Source: FEN-1350 sp964643355 (GTDB lineage Bacteria > Planctomycetota > Phycisphaerae > Sedimentisphaerales > Anaerohalosphaeraceae). From it: a stretch of 64,000 bases of DNA. Every line of letters starts with the position of its first letter. The stretch's first letter is position 1. The DNA lies in NCBI GenBank assembly GCA_964643355.1, contig CAZXPW010000016.1, positions 18,626 through 82,625 on the forward strand. The letters are read 5' to 3'. The translations under genes were made by a program, and so were the position numbers. This document shows positions 1 through 11,962 of this stretch, one piece after another. The notes beneath the pieces were generated by a model that was not told the origin of the DNA, searched no databases, and saw nothing but the letters and a program-made list of their open reading frames with translations.

Positions 1-1333
1 TGGCGGCGCCGGATACGGAGATTTTGGTTCCTTCGGGACCTTTGTCGTAATGCCCGCCATATTGGCATCCGAGAACTTCTTCGTCGAAGTTGAGCCACTG
101 GGTCAGAAGCTTGGGTTTTCCGGCCGAATCTTTCGCACGGTCGGGCGAGGGAACATCCTGTCTGGCGTTGAAGGCATGACTGGCGGTGCGGATGCCGATC
201 ATGCCCTTGCCGCTGTTGAGGTAATCGCGGATGATTTTCATTTGTTCATCGGGCAGGGCCCGGCGGCGGACGGCGATTACGCACAGATCCGCGTCCATCA
301 GCGTTTCGAGATTTTCGATGCGATGGATCTGGGGTCCACTGGATTGGGCCAGCCCGGCCGCAAAATCGCACGCCAGATCGTATTGGTTTTCCAACAATCG
401 GGCGAATTCCGGCAAACGCTGATCGGCCCGATACTCATGTTCGGCCGTCACGAGCACGATCTTCGGACGCGTGTCGGCAGCAAAACGGAAGGGGGGCTTG
501 CCGGTCAGGTCCGTCGAAGCGATCGTGGGACAAATATATTTTTCGATGTGTTCCAGCACCACGCTGGTGCCGGCGAAATGGTTGACCTGCGGGGCCATCT
601 TGGGGTTGTACATCGTGTCGGTCATATCCCGCATGATTACGACATCTTTGCCCCAGCGGGCCAGATTTCTCGCCCCAAACGGCCGACCGACGACGCACAT
701 GTTTGTGTGCACGCCCATCACGATGACATGTCGGATGCCTCGCTGTTCGAAAAGCCGACCGATCTGGATCCCGTCGTCGCTGATCACATCCTGCGGGTCG
801 ATATAAATCGTCTCGATTTGCTTTTTCCAGGGACTTCTCTGCTTGCAGGGTATCGCGCAATCGCAGCCGCCGTCGGATTGATCGACCGGCCATTCGCCTT
901 CTGCGTCCAATTTGGAATTCCATTTACCAAGGTAGTCGGGGACTGAGCCGCCGGTAACAGCCGTCGCGTTTTTTCTCGCCGGGTGATCCTTGTAGGCCTC
1001 CATGCATTCGCTGGGGGAGTGAATGATCAGCATGCCCCGGGTTCGGGCCATGCTGACGATCTCGTTCATCGGGCCGGCCAGTTCCGCTACGCGGGCCGAT
1101 GCGCTGGCACACCAGTGCTTGTCCCACATATCGCAGATGACCACCGCCGTCTCTGACGCTTTCCACTGGACCGGTTGAATTGTCAGACGCCATGCTCCCG
1201 GCTGATCCATACTGGCCGTGCGGCTGCGGAGATGCACTTGAATTGAATCGTGGTTCTCGGCCGCCGCAGCGCCGGCCGTCTGTGCAAGAACCATCAAAAC
1301 GATCGTGCCGAGTATGCTCCATCTGAACATCAT
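1..1333 (-). CDS. Secreted isochorismatase-like hydrolase fused to a ThuA-like domain (partial, C-terminus off the window)
   Basis: The frame is open from an ATG at 1333 to the left edge (444 codons, no stop). GGGAG lies about 7 nt before the start. Residues 1-25 form a signal peptide ending in an Ala-rich stretch. Residues about 60-270 are an isochorismatase/cysteine-hydrolase fold: the strand VVICDMWD supplies the acidic residue (Asp68) and TNMCVVGRP carries the nucleophilic Cys213. From about residue 288 a second domain starts (RPKIVLVTAEHEYR), containing GIRTASHAF and a NFDEEVLG segment typical of ThuA-like proteins (a glutamine-amidotransferase-like fold linked to sugar metabolism). The substrate is unknown; exported isochorismatase-like proteins are common in planctomycetes and need not act on isochorismate. 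A lipoprotein gene lies 128 bp upstream on the same strand and may share its transcript. Confidence 0.85.
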   Translation of the reverse strand, partial: MMFRWSILGTIVLMVLAQTAGAAAAENHDSIQVHLRSRTASMDQPGAWRLTIQPVQWKASETAVVICDMWDKHWCASASARVAELAGPMNEIVSMARTRGMLIIHSPSECMEAYKDHPARKNATAVTGGSVPDYLGKWNSKLDAEGEWPVDQSDGGCDCAIPCKQRSPWKKQIETIYIDPQDVISDDGIQIGRLFEQRGIRHVIVMGVHTNMCVVGRPFGARNLARWGKDVVIMRDMTDTMYNPKMAPQVNHFAGTSVVLEHIEKYICPTIASTDLTGKPPFRFAADTRPKIVLVTAEHEYRADQRLPEFARLLENQYDLACDFAAGLAQSSGPQIHRIENLETLMDADLCVIAVRRRALPDEQMKIIRDYLNSGKGMIGIRTASHAFNARQDVPSPDRAKDSAGKPKLLTQWLNFDEEVLGCQYGGHYDKGPEGTKISVSGAA

Positions 1334-1461
1334 CGATTCTCCCTGAAAGATTGGAACGGATTTCGGTTTGAGTACACTATCCGATCGCGAGGGTGAAATC
1401 AACCCCGCAGGCGAATCGGATGAATCTTCGTGATTCAGAAAGAGACCGATTGGGGCGATGG

Positions 1462-2034
1462 CTATTGAGGATCCTCCTTGAGGAAAAACGCGCGGATTTC
1501 GGGGTCGGTGTCGGCCAGTGCCCGGAGATATTCAAGGGTCATTTGTTCATCGGACTGATTTCCATCGGGTTTAAGATCCAGCTTGGTCAGCGACATTTGA
1601 CAAATCCGGGGCGTTGTTTCTTCGGCCCCCACCAGAAACAGCCGACCCTGTGCCAGTTCGTATGAGGATGCGCCGATTTTGAGCTTGCCGGTTAGACCGT
1701 CCAAAGTGACGCATTCGATATTCAGATCCCCGACCTTGCCGTCATACCGGGCGCTGCCGCGGGGGTCGGAGGGTTGTCGGGGCGATGTTCCGCGGCTTGT
1801 GCTGGTTCCATCGGTCCAGACCACGAAGGCGGCTCCGTCGTTCCAGGTGAAGATATTGATGTCGGCATCATCGATTCCGGGATGATGTTCCTTGCCTGCT
1901 TCCGAACGCGACCAGATGATATGTTTGACGCCGCGGGCCGGTTGAGGTCTGAATCCGCAACCGGCCACCCAACAGGATAGAATGGCCATCATCACCACGA
2001 ATCGACCTAATCCGATTTGACCTTTCATTTTCAT
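1462..2034 (-). CDS. Hypothetical lipoprotein
   Basis: This encodes 190 residues. The start at 2034 is preferred over an in-frame ATG at 2046 because TGGGAG sits 6 nt before it. The N-terminus has a hydrophobic stretch followed by WVAGC, an acceptable lipobox with the lipidated Cys at residue 26, so export and anchoring are likely. The rest is soluble and mixed: a beta-rich middle (DINIFTWNDGAAFVVWTDG) and an acidic C-terminal helix. I do not recognise a family. It lies upstream of and in line with the isochorismatase-ThuA gene (128-bp gap). Confidence 0.7.
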   Translation of the reverse strand: MKMKGQIGLGRFVVMMAILSCWVAGCGFRPQPARGVKHIIWSRSEAGKEHHPGIDDADINIFTWNDGAAFVVWTDGTSTSRGTSPRQPSDPRGSARYDGKVGDLNIECVTLDGLTGKLKIGASSYELAQGRLFLVGAEETTPRICQMSLTKLDLKPDGNQSDEQMTLEYLRALADTDPEIRAFFLKEDPQ

Positions 2035-2417
2035 GGTTTCTCCCATCTGAAATTGCCTGGTTCATTTTTGACGCAATTTTCTTTTTTTCGAATGCCTCAT
2101 CCGGTTCCCAACCCGTTCGAGAATGTCCGTATCCGATATGCCGGTGTTTTCGGGCTCTTGTTTTGTCTTGGCTCCCAGGCAATTATTTCTCATCAACGCC
2201 AAAATTGTTCGGATTAAAATACGGAATCATTCAGCGATCCTGCTCTGTTCCGTCTTTTCCCTATAGAATGACCCGGTAATATTGAGCCTGAAAATCGGGG
2301 ACCCCTAACCCATTTGTGGATTGTCAGTCGATTCCGGAATCCCTATAATGAGTTCGACTTGCGTATGAGTCGATGGCATAAGCAGCGAATAAGGTCATCC
2401 ATGCGAAAGGGCAGGAT
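2035..2417. other. Intergenic divergent region
   Basis: This is 383 bp between the minus-strand lipoprotein and the plus-strand aldo/keto reductase. The right part carries the promoter listed at 2321-2349. The left part (2050-2320) is relatively AT-rich, has several short frames with no start context, and shows no repeat or convincing RNA. The minus-strand promoter must lie here but no good hexamer pair was found. Confidence 0.5.
2321..2349 (+). promoter_or_regulatory. Sigma70-type promoter for the aldo/keto reductase
   Basis: TTGTCA (2321-2326), a 17-bp spacer, then a perfect TATAAT (2344-2349). The predicted start near 2356 leaves a leader of about 60 nt before the ATG at 2418. Confidence 0.65.
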
Positions 2418-3524
2418 ATGAACGATCCGAGGTTGTCCCGGCGGGATTTTTTACGCGACGGCACTCTTGCGACGGCGGGTCTGGCGGCGGGTTTGGCCGC
2501 GGCGGCGAACTCCTCACTCTTTGCGGCCGACAATCCCGAAATTTCCAAAACGCGAAGCTACAATCCCGACATGGAATATCGTCGGCTCGGCAAGACCGGT
2601 CTGTGGATTTCGGCGGTATGCCTAGGCGGTCACTGGAAGCGGGTGGACAAGGTTCTGCCCAAGGCCTTCGACAATCCGGGCTGGCTGTCGGCCGGGTTGG
2701 ATGATCCTGATTTCATCAAGAACCGAACGGATGTCGTCAGCCGATGCCTGGAGGTTGGGATTAATTATATCGACGCCTGCACGACCGAGGAAATTCAGAC
2801 CTACTGTAAAGCCCTCAAAGGGCGGAGGGAGAAGATGTTCCTGGGTTGTTCGTGGTTCCAGAAGGAGATGCGATTTGAAGGATTCCGCACAACTCCGGCG
2901 CTGCTGAAGACTTTGGAGGAGGGAATAAAGGACAATGGCTTGGAGGTTGTCGATCTGTGGCGAATCACGCTGCACGAGCAAAGCGGCCAGCACACACAGG
3001 GCGAGATCGAGCAGATGATCAAAGCCCTTGAGACCGCCAAGAAGCAGGGTAAGGCCCGATTTGTTGGCTTTTCCTCGCACGACCGCCCGCATATCAAGAA
3101 ACTGATCGAGACCTATTCGGATATCGTCGATGTCGTTGTGACCCCGTACACCGCAATGAGCAAGGAACTGCCCAAAGACAGCCTGTTCGAGGCCATTCGA
3201 GCGCACAACATCGGGGTATTCGGGATCAAGCCGTTTGCCAGCGGATCGCTCTTTGCCGGGGACGGTACGCCCGGGGGTCCGAAGGAATCCGAGGATCACA
3301 AGCGGGCGAGGATGGCGATCCGGAATATCCTGTGCAATCCGGCGATTACCGCTCCGATCCCCGGGTTGGCGACCCCGGCCCAGGTGGATAACGCCGTGGC
3401 CGCCGTCGGAGAGCGCCGCCAGCTTGATCTGGCCGAATCCAAGGAACTGGCTCAGGCGATGGATCAGGCGTTTGCCAACCTTCCGCCGGATTATCACTGG
3501 CTCCGTGATTGGAAGTATGTGTAA
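2418..3524 (+). CDS. Tat-exported aldo/keto reductase family protein
   Basis: 368 residues. The N-terminus has a twin-arginine signal (SRRDFL, residues 7-12) and a hydrophobic Ala-rich stretch, so it is probably exported folded. The aldo/keto reductase barrel starts at about residue 53 (EYRRLGKTGLWISAVCLGG). Asp119 (INYIDAC) and His186 (ITLHEQ) match the family Asp and His. The usual YGxSE segment reads TTEEIQ and the usual TK strand reads GCSW, so the catalytic Tyr and Lys are not visible. It may therefore bind NAD(P)H or a sugar without classical reductase chemistry. The tetraheme cytochrome gene follows after 47 bp and is probably co-transcribed. Confidence 0.85.
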   Translation: MNDPRLSRRDFLRDGTLATAGLAAGLAAAANSSLFAADNPEISKTRSYNPDMEYRRLGKTGLWISAVCLGGHWKRVDKVLPKAFDNPGWLSAGLDDPDFIKNRTDVVSRCLEVGINYIDACTTEEIQTYCKALKGRREKMFLGCSWFQKEMRFEGFRTTPALLKTLEEGIKDNGLEVVDLWRITLHEQSGQHTQGEIEQMIKALETAKKQGKARFVGFSSHDRPHIKKLIETYSDIVDVVVTPYTAMSKELPKDSLFEAIRAHNIGVFGIKPFASGSLFAGDGTPGGPKESEDHKRARMAIRNILCNPAITAPIPGLATPAQVDNAVAAVGERRQLDLAESKELAQAMDQAFANLPPDYHWLRDWKYV

Positions 3525-3571
3525 CGGGCCAGAGGCGGTCGGATGAAGTCGTCGCTGATGGGAGATCCACT

Positions 3572-4066
3572 ATGAGATTTTCCGGCCGTGCAAGATGGTT
3601 CATTCTAGCGCTTTGGATGATGTGTCAGGTTGGATGCAAATCCAACGAATCGCCGGTAACCAAATCCGTCGCGGCCGTTTCCGGTTTTGTGCCGCCGAAG
3701 ATTGTCAAGGCCGTCGAGCCGGTCGATAATGGTCGTTGCCATGTCTGTCATATCAATTATTATGACGAACTGTTAGCCGCCGGCCATGCGCAAAAGGGCG
3801 TATCATGCGAGGCCTGTCACGGGCCGTCGAACGCTCACTGTGCCGACGAAAATAACATTACGGCCCCCGACAAGATGTACGGGCCGGACACGATCGATCC
3901 CGGATGTGCGAATTGCCATGAGTTTCTTGCTTTGACCGCCAGCAACCATGGTCTCTATCTGGTCGGCGAAGAACGCGGGAAAAAATTCTGTGTGGATTGC
4001 CATGGCAACCACAAGTTGCCGTTTCGGAATCGGAATTGGGATAAACAAACCGGCAAGCTTCTATGA
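3572..4066 (+). CDS. Tetraheme c-type cytochrome, probably membrane-anchored
   Basis: 164 residues from the ATG at 3572, which has GGGAG about 8 nt upstream; the frame is also open further upstream but without a ribosome site. A hydrophobic N-terminus ends in QVGC, a weak lipobox (Cys22). Four heme-binding CxxCH motifs are present: CHVCH (56-60), CEACH (79-83), CANCH (112-116) and CVDCH (140-144). Additional His residues (GHAQ, NHGLY, NHK) could be distal ligands. It resembles small c554/NapC-like electron carriers, so a periplasmic electron-transfer role is inferred. Its partner is unknown; the adjacent exported reductase-like protein is the nearest candidate. Confidence 0.85.
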   Translation: MRFSGRARWFILALWMMCQVGCKSNESPVTKSVAAVSGFVPPKIVKAVEPVDNGRCHVCHINYYDELLAAGHAQKGVSCEACHGPSNAHCADENNITAPDKMYGPDTIDPGCANCHEFLALTASNHGLYLVGEERGKKFCVDCHGNHKLPFRNRNWDKQTGKLL

Positions 4067-4143
4067 TGCGTTCGTGGGTTTCGACAAATTTGTAAACAAA
4101 TGCGAATTTGCCGGTAAACGGGAAAACACAATGTTGTTTTTTG

Positions 4144-4172
4144 TTGCAGGAGCGGGGGGCAATCACTATAAT
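4144..4172 (+). promoter_or_regulatory. Sigma70-type promoter for carBA
   Basis: TTGCAG (4144-4149), a 17-bp spacer and a perfect TATAAT (4167-4172). The predicted start near 4179 gives a leader of about 65 nt before carB at 4244. The 4067-4243 gap holds no gene. Confidence 0.65.
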
Positions 4173-4243
4173 CTGCCGGATTTTGAATCTGGGGGTGGAC
4201 AATCCCTGTGATGGTAATGATGCCGATCGAATAGGAAGACGGT

Positions 4244-7456
<3,213 letters not shown>

Positions 7457-7466
7457 GATTCGGAAT

Positions 7467-8588
7467 ATGAAGGCGATACTGCTGTTGGAAGACGGGACAC
7501 AGTTTGAAGGGGACGCATTCGGAGCCCGAGGCATTCGTTGCGGCGAGGTGGTGTTCAACACCTCCATGGCCGGGTATCAGGAAATCCTGACGGACCCGTC
7601 CTATCACGAACAGATCATCACCATGACTTATCCGCTGATCGGCAACTACGGAACCAATGGCGAGGACTGGGAATCTCGCAGGATTTTTGCGGCGGGTTTC
7701 ATCGTCAAAGAAGCGTGTCCCTATCCCAGCAATTGGCGCAAGGCCCAATCTTTGGGCGGCTATTTGGCCGACCATGGAGTTGTCGGTATTTCAGGCATTG
7801 ATACGCGAAAGCTGGTGCGGCATATTCGGACGCAAGGGGCGATGCGGGGAATTTTGTCTTCAATCGAAATGGATGTCCGGCGGTTGAAGGATCGTCTCGA
7901 CTCTTATCCCGGTCTGGTCGGCCGCGACATTGTCCGGGATGTGACCATCGATCAAGAGTTTGCGTGGGACAGGGGAGTGGTGGATGCAATCAGCGGCCAG
8001 GAAACCCGTCCGACGCCGCGGTTCAGGGTCGTGGCGTTCGATTATGGGATGAAGACCAATATCCTGCGGCTGCTGCGGTCGCACGGATGCGAGATAACGG
8101 TGGTTCCGGCCGCAACCCCGGCCGCCGAGGTACTGGCTCGAAAACCGGACGGCGTGTTTCTCAGCAATGGTCCCGGGGATCCGGCCGCCGTCGAATATGC
8201 GATCCAGGCGATCCGCGATCTGCTGGGGAAGCTGCCGATGTTCGGCATTTGCCTGGGCCATCAGCTTCTGGGTCTGGCGCTGGGCGCAAAAACCTATAAA
8301 CTCAAGTTCGGTCATCGCGGCGCCAACCATCCGGTCAAGAACCTGCGAACGGGGATCATCGAGATCACCAGCCAGAACCATGGCTTTTGCGTGGATATCG
8401 AATCAATCAAGGGCCGCAACATCGAACTGACCCATTTGAATCTCAACGATCAGACGCCCGAGGGAATCCGTTGCGAAGACATGCGGGCTTTTTCGGTACA
8501 GTATCACCCGGAGGCCTCGCCCGGCCCGCATGATTCCCGTTACTTGTTTGAAGAGTTTGTTCAACTCATGGCTCAGGCCAAAACCTGA
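7467..8588 (+). CDS. carA: Carbamoyl-phosphate synthase small (glutaminase) subunit
   Basis: 373 residues from the ATG at 7467; an in-frame ATG at 7425 would overlap carB and lies outside the family's normal N-terminus (MKAILLLEDGTQFEG). The N-terminal half is the CPSase small-chain domain (GEVVFNTSMAGYQEILTDPSY). The C-terminal half is a class I glutamine amidotransferase with the nucleophile Cys in FGICLGHQLLG and the His/Glu pair in YHPEASPGP. It hydrolyses glutamine and passes ammonia to CarB. It is co-transcribed with carB (10-bp gap). Confidence 0.96.
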   Translation: MKAILLLEDGTQFEGDAFGARGIRCGEVVFNTSMAGYQEILTDPSYHEQIITMTYPLIGNYGTNGEDWESRRIFAAGFIVKEACPYPSNWRKAQSLGGYLADHGVVGISGIDTRKLVRHIRTQGAMRGILSSIEMDVRRLKDRLDSYPGLVGRDIVRDVTIDQEFAWDRGVVDAISGQETRPTPRFRVVAFDYGMKTNILRLLRSHGCEITVVPAATPAAEVLARKPDGVFLSNGPGDPAAVEYAIQAIRDLLGKLPMFGICLGHQLLGLALGAKTYKLKFGHRGANHPVKNLRTGIIEITSQNHGFCVDIESIKGRNIELTHLNLNDQTPEGIRCEDMRAFSVQYHPEASPGPHDSRYLFEEFVQLMAQAKT

Positions 8589-8732
8589 TCGAGGAACGCC
8601 CGGAAGGGATTTCTGAACGATTGACGACCCTTGACCCTCGTGAAGCGTCAATCCTTTGAAATAATGCCATATTCCGAAGCGGCGAACCGTCCATAGGGAG
8701 AGCAAGAGGTCGGTCTTCTGAAAGGATCGGTC

Positions 8733-9950
8733 ATGAGATCAACTGGAATTCTGTGCATGATTTTGGCGACGACCGTCTGGGCTTCTGGGGAGAATTGGCC
8801 CTGTTGGCGCGGGCCGCGCGGAGATGGGACCAGCGTTGAAACCAAAGTGCCCGTCCGGTGGAGCGCAACGGAGCAAATCCTGTGGAAGACCCCGATCCCC
8901 GGGAAAGGGCATGCCTCGCCGATTGTCTGGGAAGATCGAATCTTCGTGGTCACCGCCATCGCAGAAACCAAACAGCGCATTCTTTTGTGCATCGACGCCA
9001 ATACCGGCGCCATTCTCTGGCAAAGCGAGGTGATCGTCGCCCCATTCGAACGCCTGCATGCCCTCAACAGTCATGCATCCTCGACGCCCGCCACCGACGG
9101 CAAGCGGGTTTATGTCAGTTTTCTCGATGTCAAGCAGATGTACGCGGCCGCGTTTGATTTCGACGGCAATCGAATTTGGGAAACGCGTCCGGGCGTATTT
9201 TCGAGCATGCACGGGTATTGTACCAGCGTGATTGTCTGGAAGGACAAAGTCATCCTCAATGGCGACCATGACGGCCCGGCCTATCTGGTTGCCCTCGATG
9301 CCGCTACCGGCAAACAGATTTGGAAGACTGACCGCCCGAACCGAATCCGAAGTTATTGCGCTCCGCTGATCCGCACGATAGACGGCCGCAACCAGATGGT
9401 TTTGTCGGGCAGTAAGTGCGTGGCCAGCTACGATCCCGACACAGGCAACCAACATTGGATCATCGACGGGCCCACCGAGCAGTATGTCGCCTCGCTGGTT
9501 TATAACGACAAGCTGTTTTTCATGACATGCGGTTTTCCGGATCGTTACATATTTGCCATCCGTCCCGACGGCAGCGGCAATGTCACCAAAACGCATGTGG
9601 TTTGGCAAACAACAGAGGATTGCTCCTATGTGCCCAGCCCGATCGCATTTGGGGATTATTTCCTGGTCGTCAGCGATACCGGCGTTGGCACTTGTCTGGA
9701 GGCCGCGACCGGTCGTCCGGCCTGGCGGCAGCGTCTTGGCGACCGTTACAGTGCTTCGCTGGTCTCGGCCAACGGTCTGGTCTATTTCCTGTCGGATAAA
9801 GGCGTGATGACCGTAGTCCGGCCCGGCGAGCAATATCAGGAAGTGGCGAAAAATGAACTCGGGGAAGAGACCAATGCCTCGCCGGCCATCAGCAATGGGC
9901 GTATGTACCTCCGGGGAGACAAACATTTATATTGTATCGCTCCGGAATAA
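8733..9950 (+). CDS. Exported PQQ-like beta-propeller protein
   Basis: 405 residues with a signal peptide (about 1-18). The body is a series of propeller blades of the PQQ/BamB type with repeats such as LCIDANTGAILW, VALDAATGKQIW, ASYDPDTGNQHW and LEAATGRPAW. The first blade starts with NWPCWRGPRGDG, the WRGP opening typical of planctomycete propellers. No PQQ-dehydrogenase catalytic domain is attached, so a scaffolding or binding role in the periplasm is more likely than enzymatic activity. A paralogue lies at 33612-34868. The phosphoesterase-thioredoxin gene follows after 37 bp. Confidence 0.85.
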   Translation: MRSTGILCMILATTVWASGENWPCWRGPRGDGTSVETKVPVRWSATEQILWKTPIPGKGHASPIVWEDRIFVVTAIAETKQRILLCIDANTGAILWQSEVIVAPFERLHALNSHASSTPATDGKRVYVSFLDVKQMYAAAFDFDGNRIWETRPGVFSSMHGYCTSVIVWKDKVILNGDHDGPAYLVALDAATGKQIWKTDRPNRIRSYCAPLIRTIDGRNQMVLSGSKCVASYDPDTGNQHWIIDGPTEQYVASLVYNDKLFFMTCGFPDRYIFAIRPDGSGNVTKTHVVWQTTEDCSYVPSPIAFGDYFLVVSDTGVGTCLEAATGRPAWRQRLGDRYSASLVSANGLVYFLSDKGVMTVVRPGEQYQEVAKNELGEETNASPAISNGRMYLRGDKHLYCIAPE

Positions 9951-9987
9951 GCGGAATTGGATTTCGATGGCATGAATGGAGACCTTT

Positions 9988-11925
9988 ATGAACAAACGAA
10001 CAAAACCACTCGGCTGGCTTGTCAGTTGCATCCTGTTGTTGGCAGTCGGATTGGTTCAAGCCGACCTTACCCTTTTCGGCTGGTCCGATCAGCATGTCAA
10101 AACCGACGGAAATGGCGATCACCTCGTGCCGGCGATCGAGGCCATGAATTCCCTTCCGGGCAAGTCGTATCCCGACGCAATCGGCGGCAGAGTCGATACC
10201 CCGGCGTTTGTCCTCGGCCTGGGCGACATCACCGAGTGGCCCACGGTCGCGGCCCGCGAAACCTACCATCGGTTGATCACACGGACCCTGCGATTTCCCT
10301 CTTACGATATTCCGGGTAATCACGACAGCGGGGGCCTGGAACCTTCGCCGACGATTCACGATTGGCTCAAGGCCCGCCACGGCGCCCTGAATTATTCCTT
10401 CGATGCCGGCGGCGTTCACTTTGTGATGTTGTCATTCCAATATGACGAGAAATTGGGTTCGCCCAACCAGCCGGTGCCAAGGCCGACGCTGGAGTTTCTC
10501 CGGGCCGATCTGGAAACGCAGCCCAAAGACAAGCCCGTGGTTGTCGGCATTCATCTTTGTTTTGAGGCTATCACCAATCGAGACGAGTTCATCGGGGTCT
10601 TCGACGACTGGAATGTAATCCTTGTTCTCGGGGGACATTTTCATCATGCGACGGTCAATTTTTACAAGGGCGTGAACTTCCTGCAGTTGCCGTCGCCCGA
10701 CCCCAAAAGCCCTGACGCCGTGACGGCGATTCGCATCTCGGCCGATCGTCTGGTGGCCGTTCCGTATGATTATCGCGCGGCGAGTTGGACCACCGACGCC
10801 AGGCAGATTCTCGATGTCCCGATCCGCGGGCCGAAAAAGCAGCCGGAGATCATTGAGATTATCGACTCCAAATCCGTCAAAACCCTTCCGATCGGTTCGC
10901 CGGCCCCGGACTTTTCGCTGCCGGGCGTCGATGGCCGGGTCTGGTCCTTGCGGGATTTCTGCGACTCCAAGGTGCTGACCGTCGTATTCACCTGCAATCA
11001 TTGCCCGACCGCCCAGGCGTATGAAGGCCGTATCCAGGCCCTTGCGCGGGATTATCGTGAAAAGGGCGTTGCCGTCTGTGCGATCTCGCCCAACGATCCC
11101 AAGGCCGTCCGCCTGGATGAACTGGGCTATACGGATCTTGGTGATTCATTCGCGGATATGAAGGCCCGCGCCGCTCAAATCAAGATTGATTATCCCTATC
11201 TTTATGACGGCGAACATCAAACCGTTTCGGCCGCGTACGGCCCGATGACCACGCCTCATGTTTTTGTCTTTGACCGCGACCGCAAACTCCGCTTTGCTGG
11301 CCGGATCGACGACAACGAAGACCCCAGAAAAGTGACGGTCTCCGACACCCGCAACGCGATTGAAGCCCTCTTGGCGGGCAAGCCCGTCCCCGTCGAGACC
11401 ACCAAGACATTCGGTTGCTCGATCAAGTGGTCCGACAAGCGGTCCGGCGTTCAGCAGGCCTTCGAAAAATGGGCCGCCGAGCCGGTTGAGGTCAAGCCGA
11501 TTGATCTTGACGGCGTAAAGAATCTTCTGAAGAATCCGACGGATACATTTCGCCTGATCAATTTCTGGACCACCTGGTGCGGGCCGTGCGTGGCCGAATT
11601 CGACGATCTGATCGCCATCAACCGTTCGTACCGCAACCGGAATTTCGAGCTGATTACCCTTTCGCTCGACGATCCCTCCAAATCGAAAGATGTCATCGAA
11701 TTCCTCAAAAAAAAGCAGGCCTCCTGCGTCAACTACCACTTCAGTGAATCCAATAAATACCCCTTGATTGATGTCCTGGGTTCAACCTGGTCCGGTGGAA
11801 TTCCATTTTCCGTTCTGGTGGCCCCAGGCGGAAAAATCGTCACAACTTGCGAGGGGAGCATCGATCCCGCCCAAATGCGGACGCAGATTGTCGAGCAGCT
11901 TGGCCGGTTCTACTTCAAACCATAA
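9988..11925 (+). CDS. Exported metallophosphoesterase fused to redoxin and TlpA-like thioredoxin domains
   Basis: 645 residues from the ATG at 9988 (GGAG 6 nt upstream). Residues 1-25 are a signal peptide. A calcineurin-like phosphoesterase follows, with SDQH, LGLGDITEW, IPGNHDSGG (about 108-116) and GGHFHH (about 215). From about residue 303 (GSPAPDFSLPGVDG) a peroxiredoxin-like/thioredoxin domain carries the CNHC pair. From about 505 a third domain carries WTTWCGPCVAEF, a canonical TlpA-type CGPC. It could dephosphorylate or hydrolyse a periplasmic substrate while handling thiol redox, but the target is unknown. The three-domain architecture is unusual. Confidence 0.85.
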   Translation: MNKRTKPLGWLVSCILLLAVGLVQADLTLFGWSDQHVKTDGNGDHLVPAIEAMNSLPGKSYPDAIGGRVDTPAFVLGLGDITEWPTVAARETYHRLITRTLRFPSYDIPGNHDSGGLEPSPTIHDWLKARHGALNYSFDAGGVHFVMLSFQYDEKLGSPNQPVPRPTLEFLRADLETQPKDKPVVVGIHLCFEAITNRDEFIGVFDDWNVILVLGGHFHHATVNFYKGVNFLQLPSPDPKSPDAVTAIRISADRLVAVPYDYRAASWTTDARQILDVPIRGPKKQPEIIEIIDSKSVKTLPIGSPAPDFSLPGVDGRVWSLRDFCDSKVLTVVFTCNHCPTAQAYEGRIQALARDYREKGVAVCAISPNDPKAVRLDELGYTDLGDSFADMKARAAQIKIDYPYLYDGEHQTVSAAYGPMTTPHVFVFDRDRKLRFAGRIDDNEDPRKVTVSDTRNAIEALLAGKPVPVETTKTFGCSIKWSDKRSGVQQAFEKWAAEPVEVKPIDLDGVKNLLKNPTDTFRLINFWTTWCGPCVAEFDDLIAINRSYRNRNFELITLSLDDPSKSKDVIEFLKKKQASCVNYHFSESNKYPLIDVLGSTWSGGIPFSVLVAPGGKIVTTCEGSIDPAQMRTQIVEQLGRFYFKP

Positions 11926-11962
11926 AAAAGGCGTCAGGAACTTTTTTTGTCCGACGGATGAT

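Noticed and set aside
50..946. 298-codon plus-strand frame at the left edge
   Set aside because: The true gene is the minus-strand isochorismatase-ThuA frame, which is open to the edge with a signal peptide and active-site motifs.
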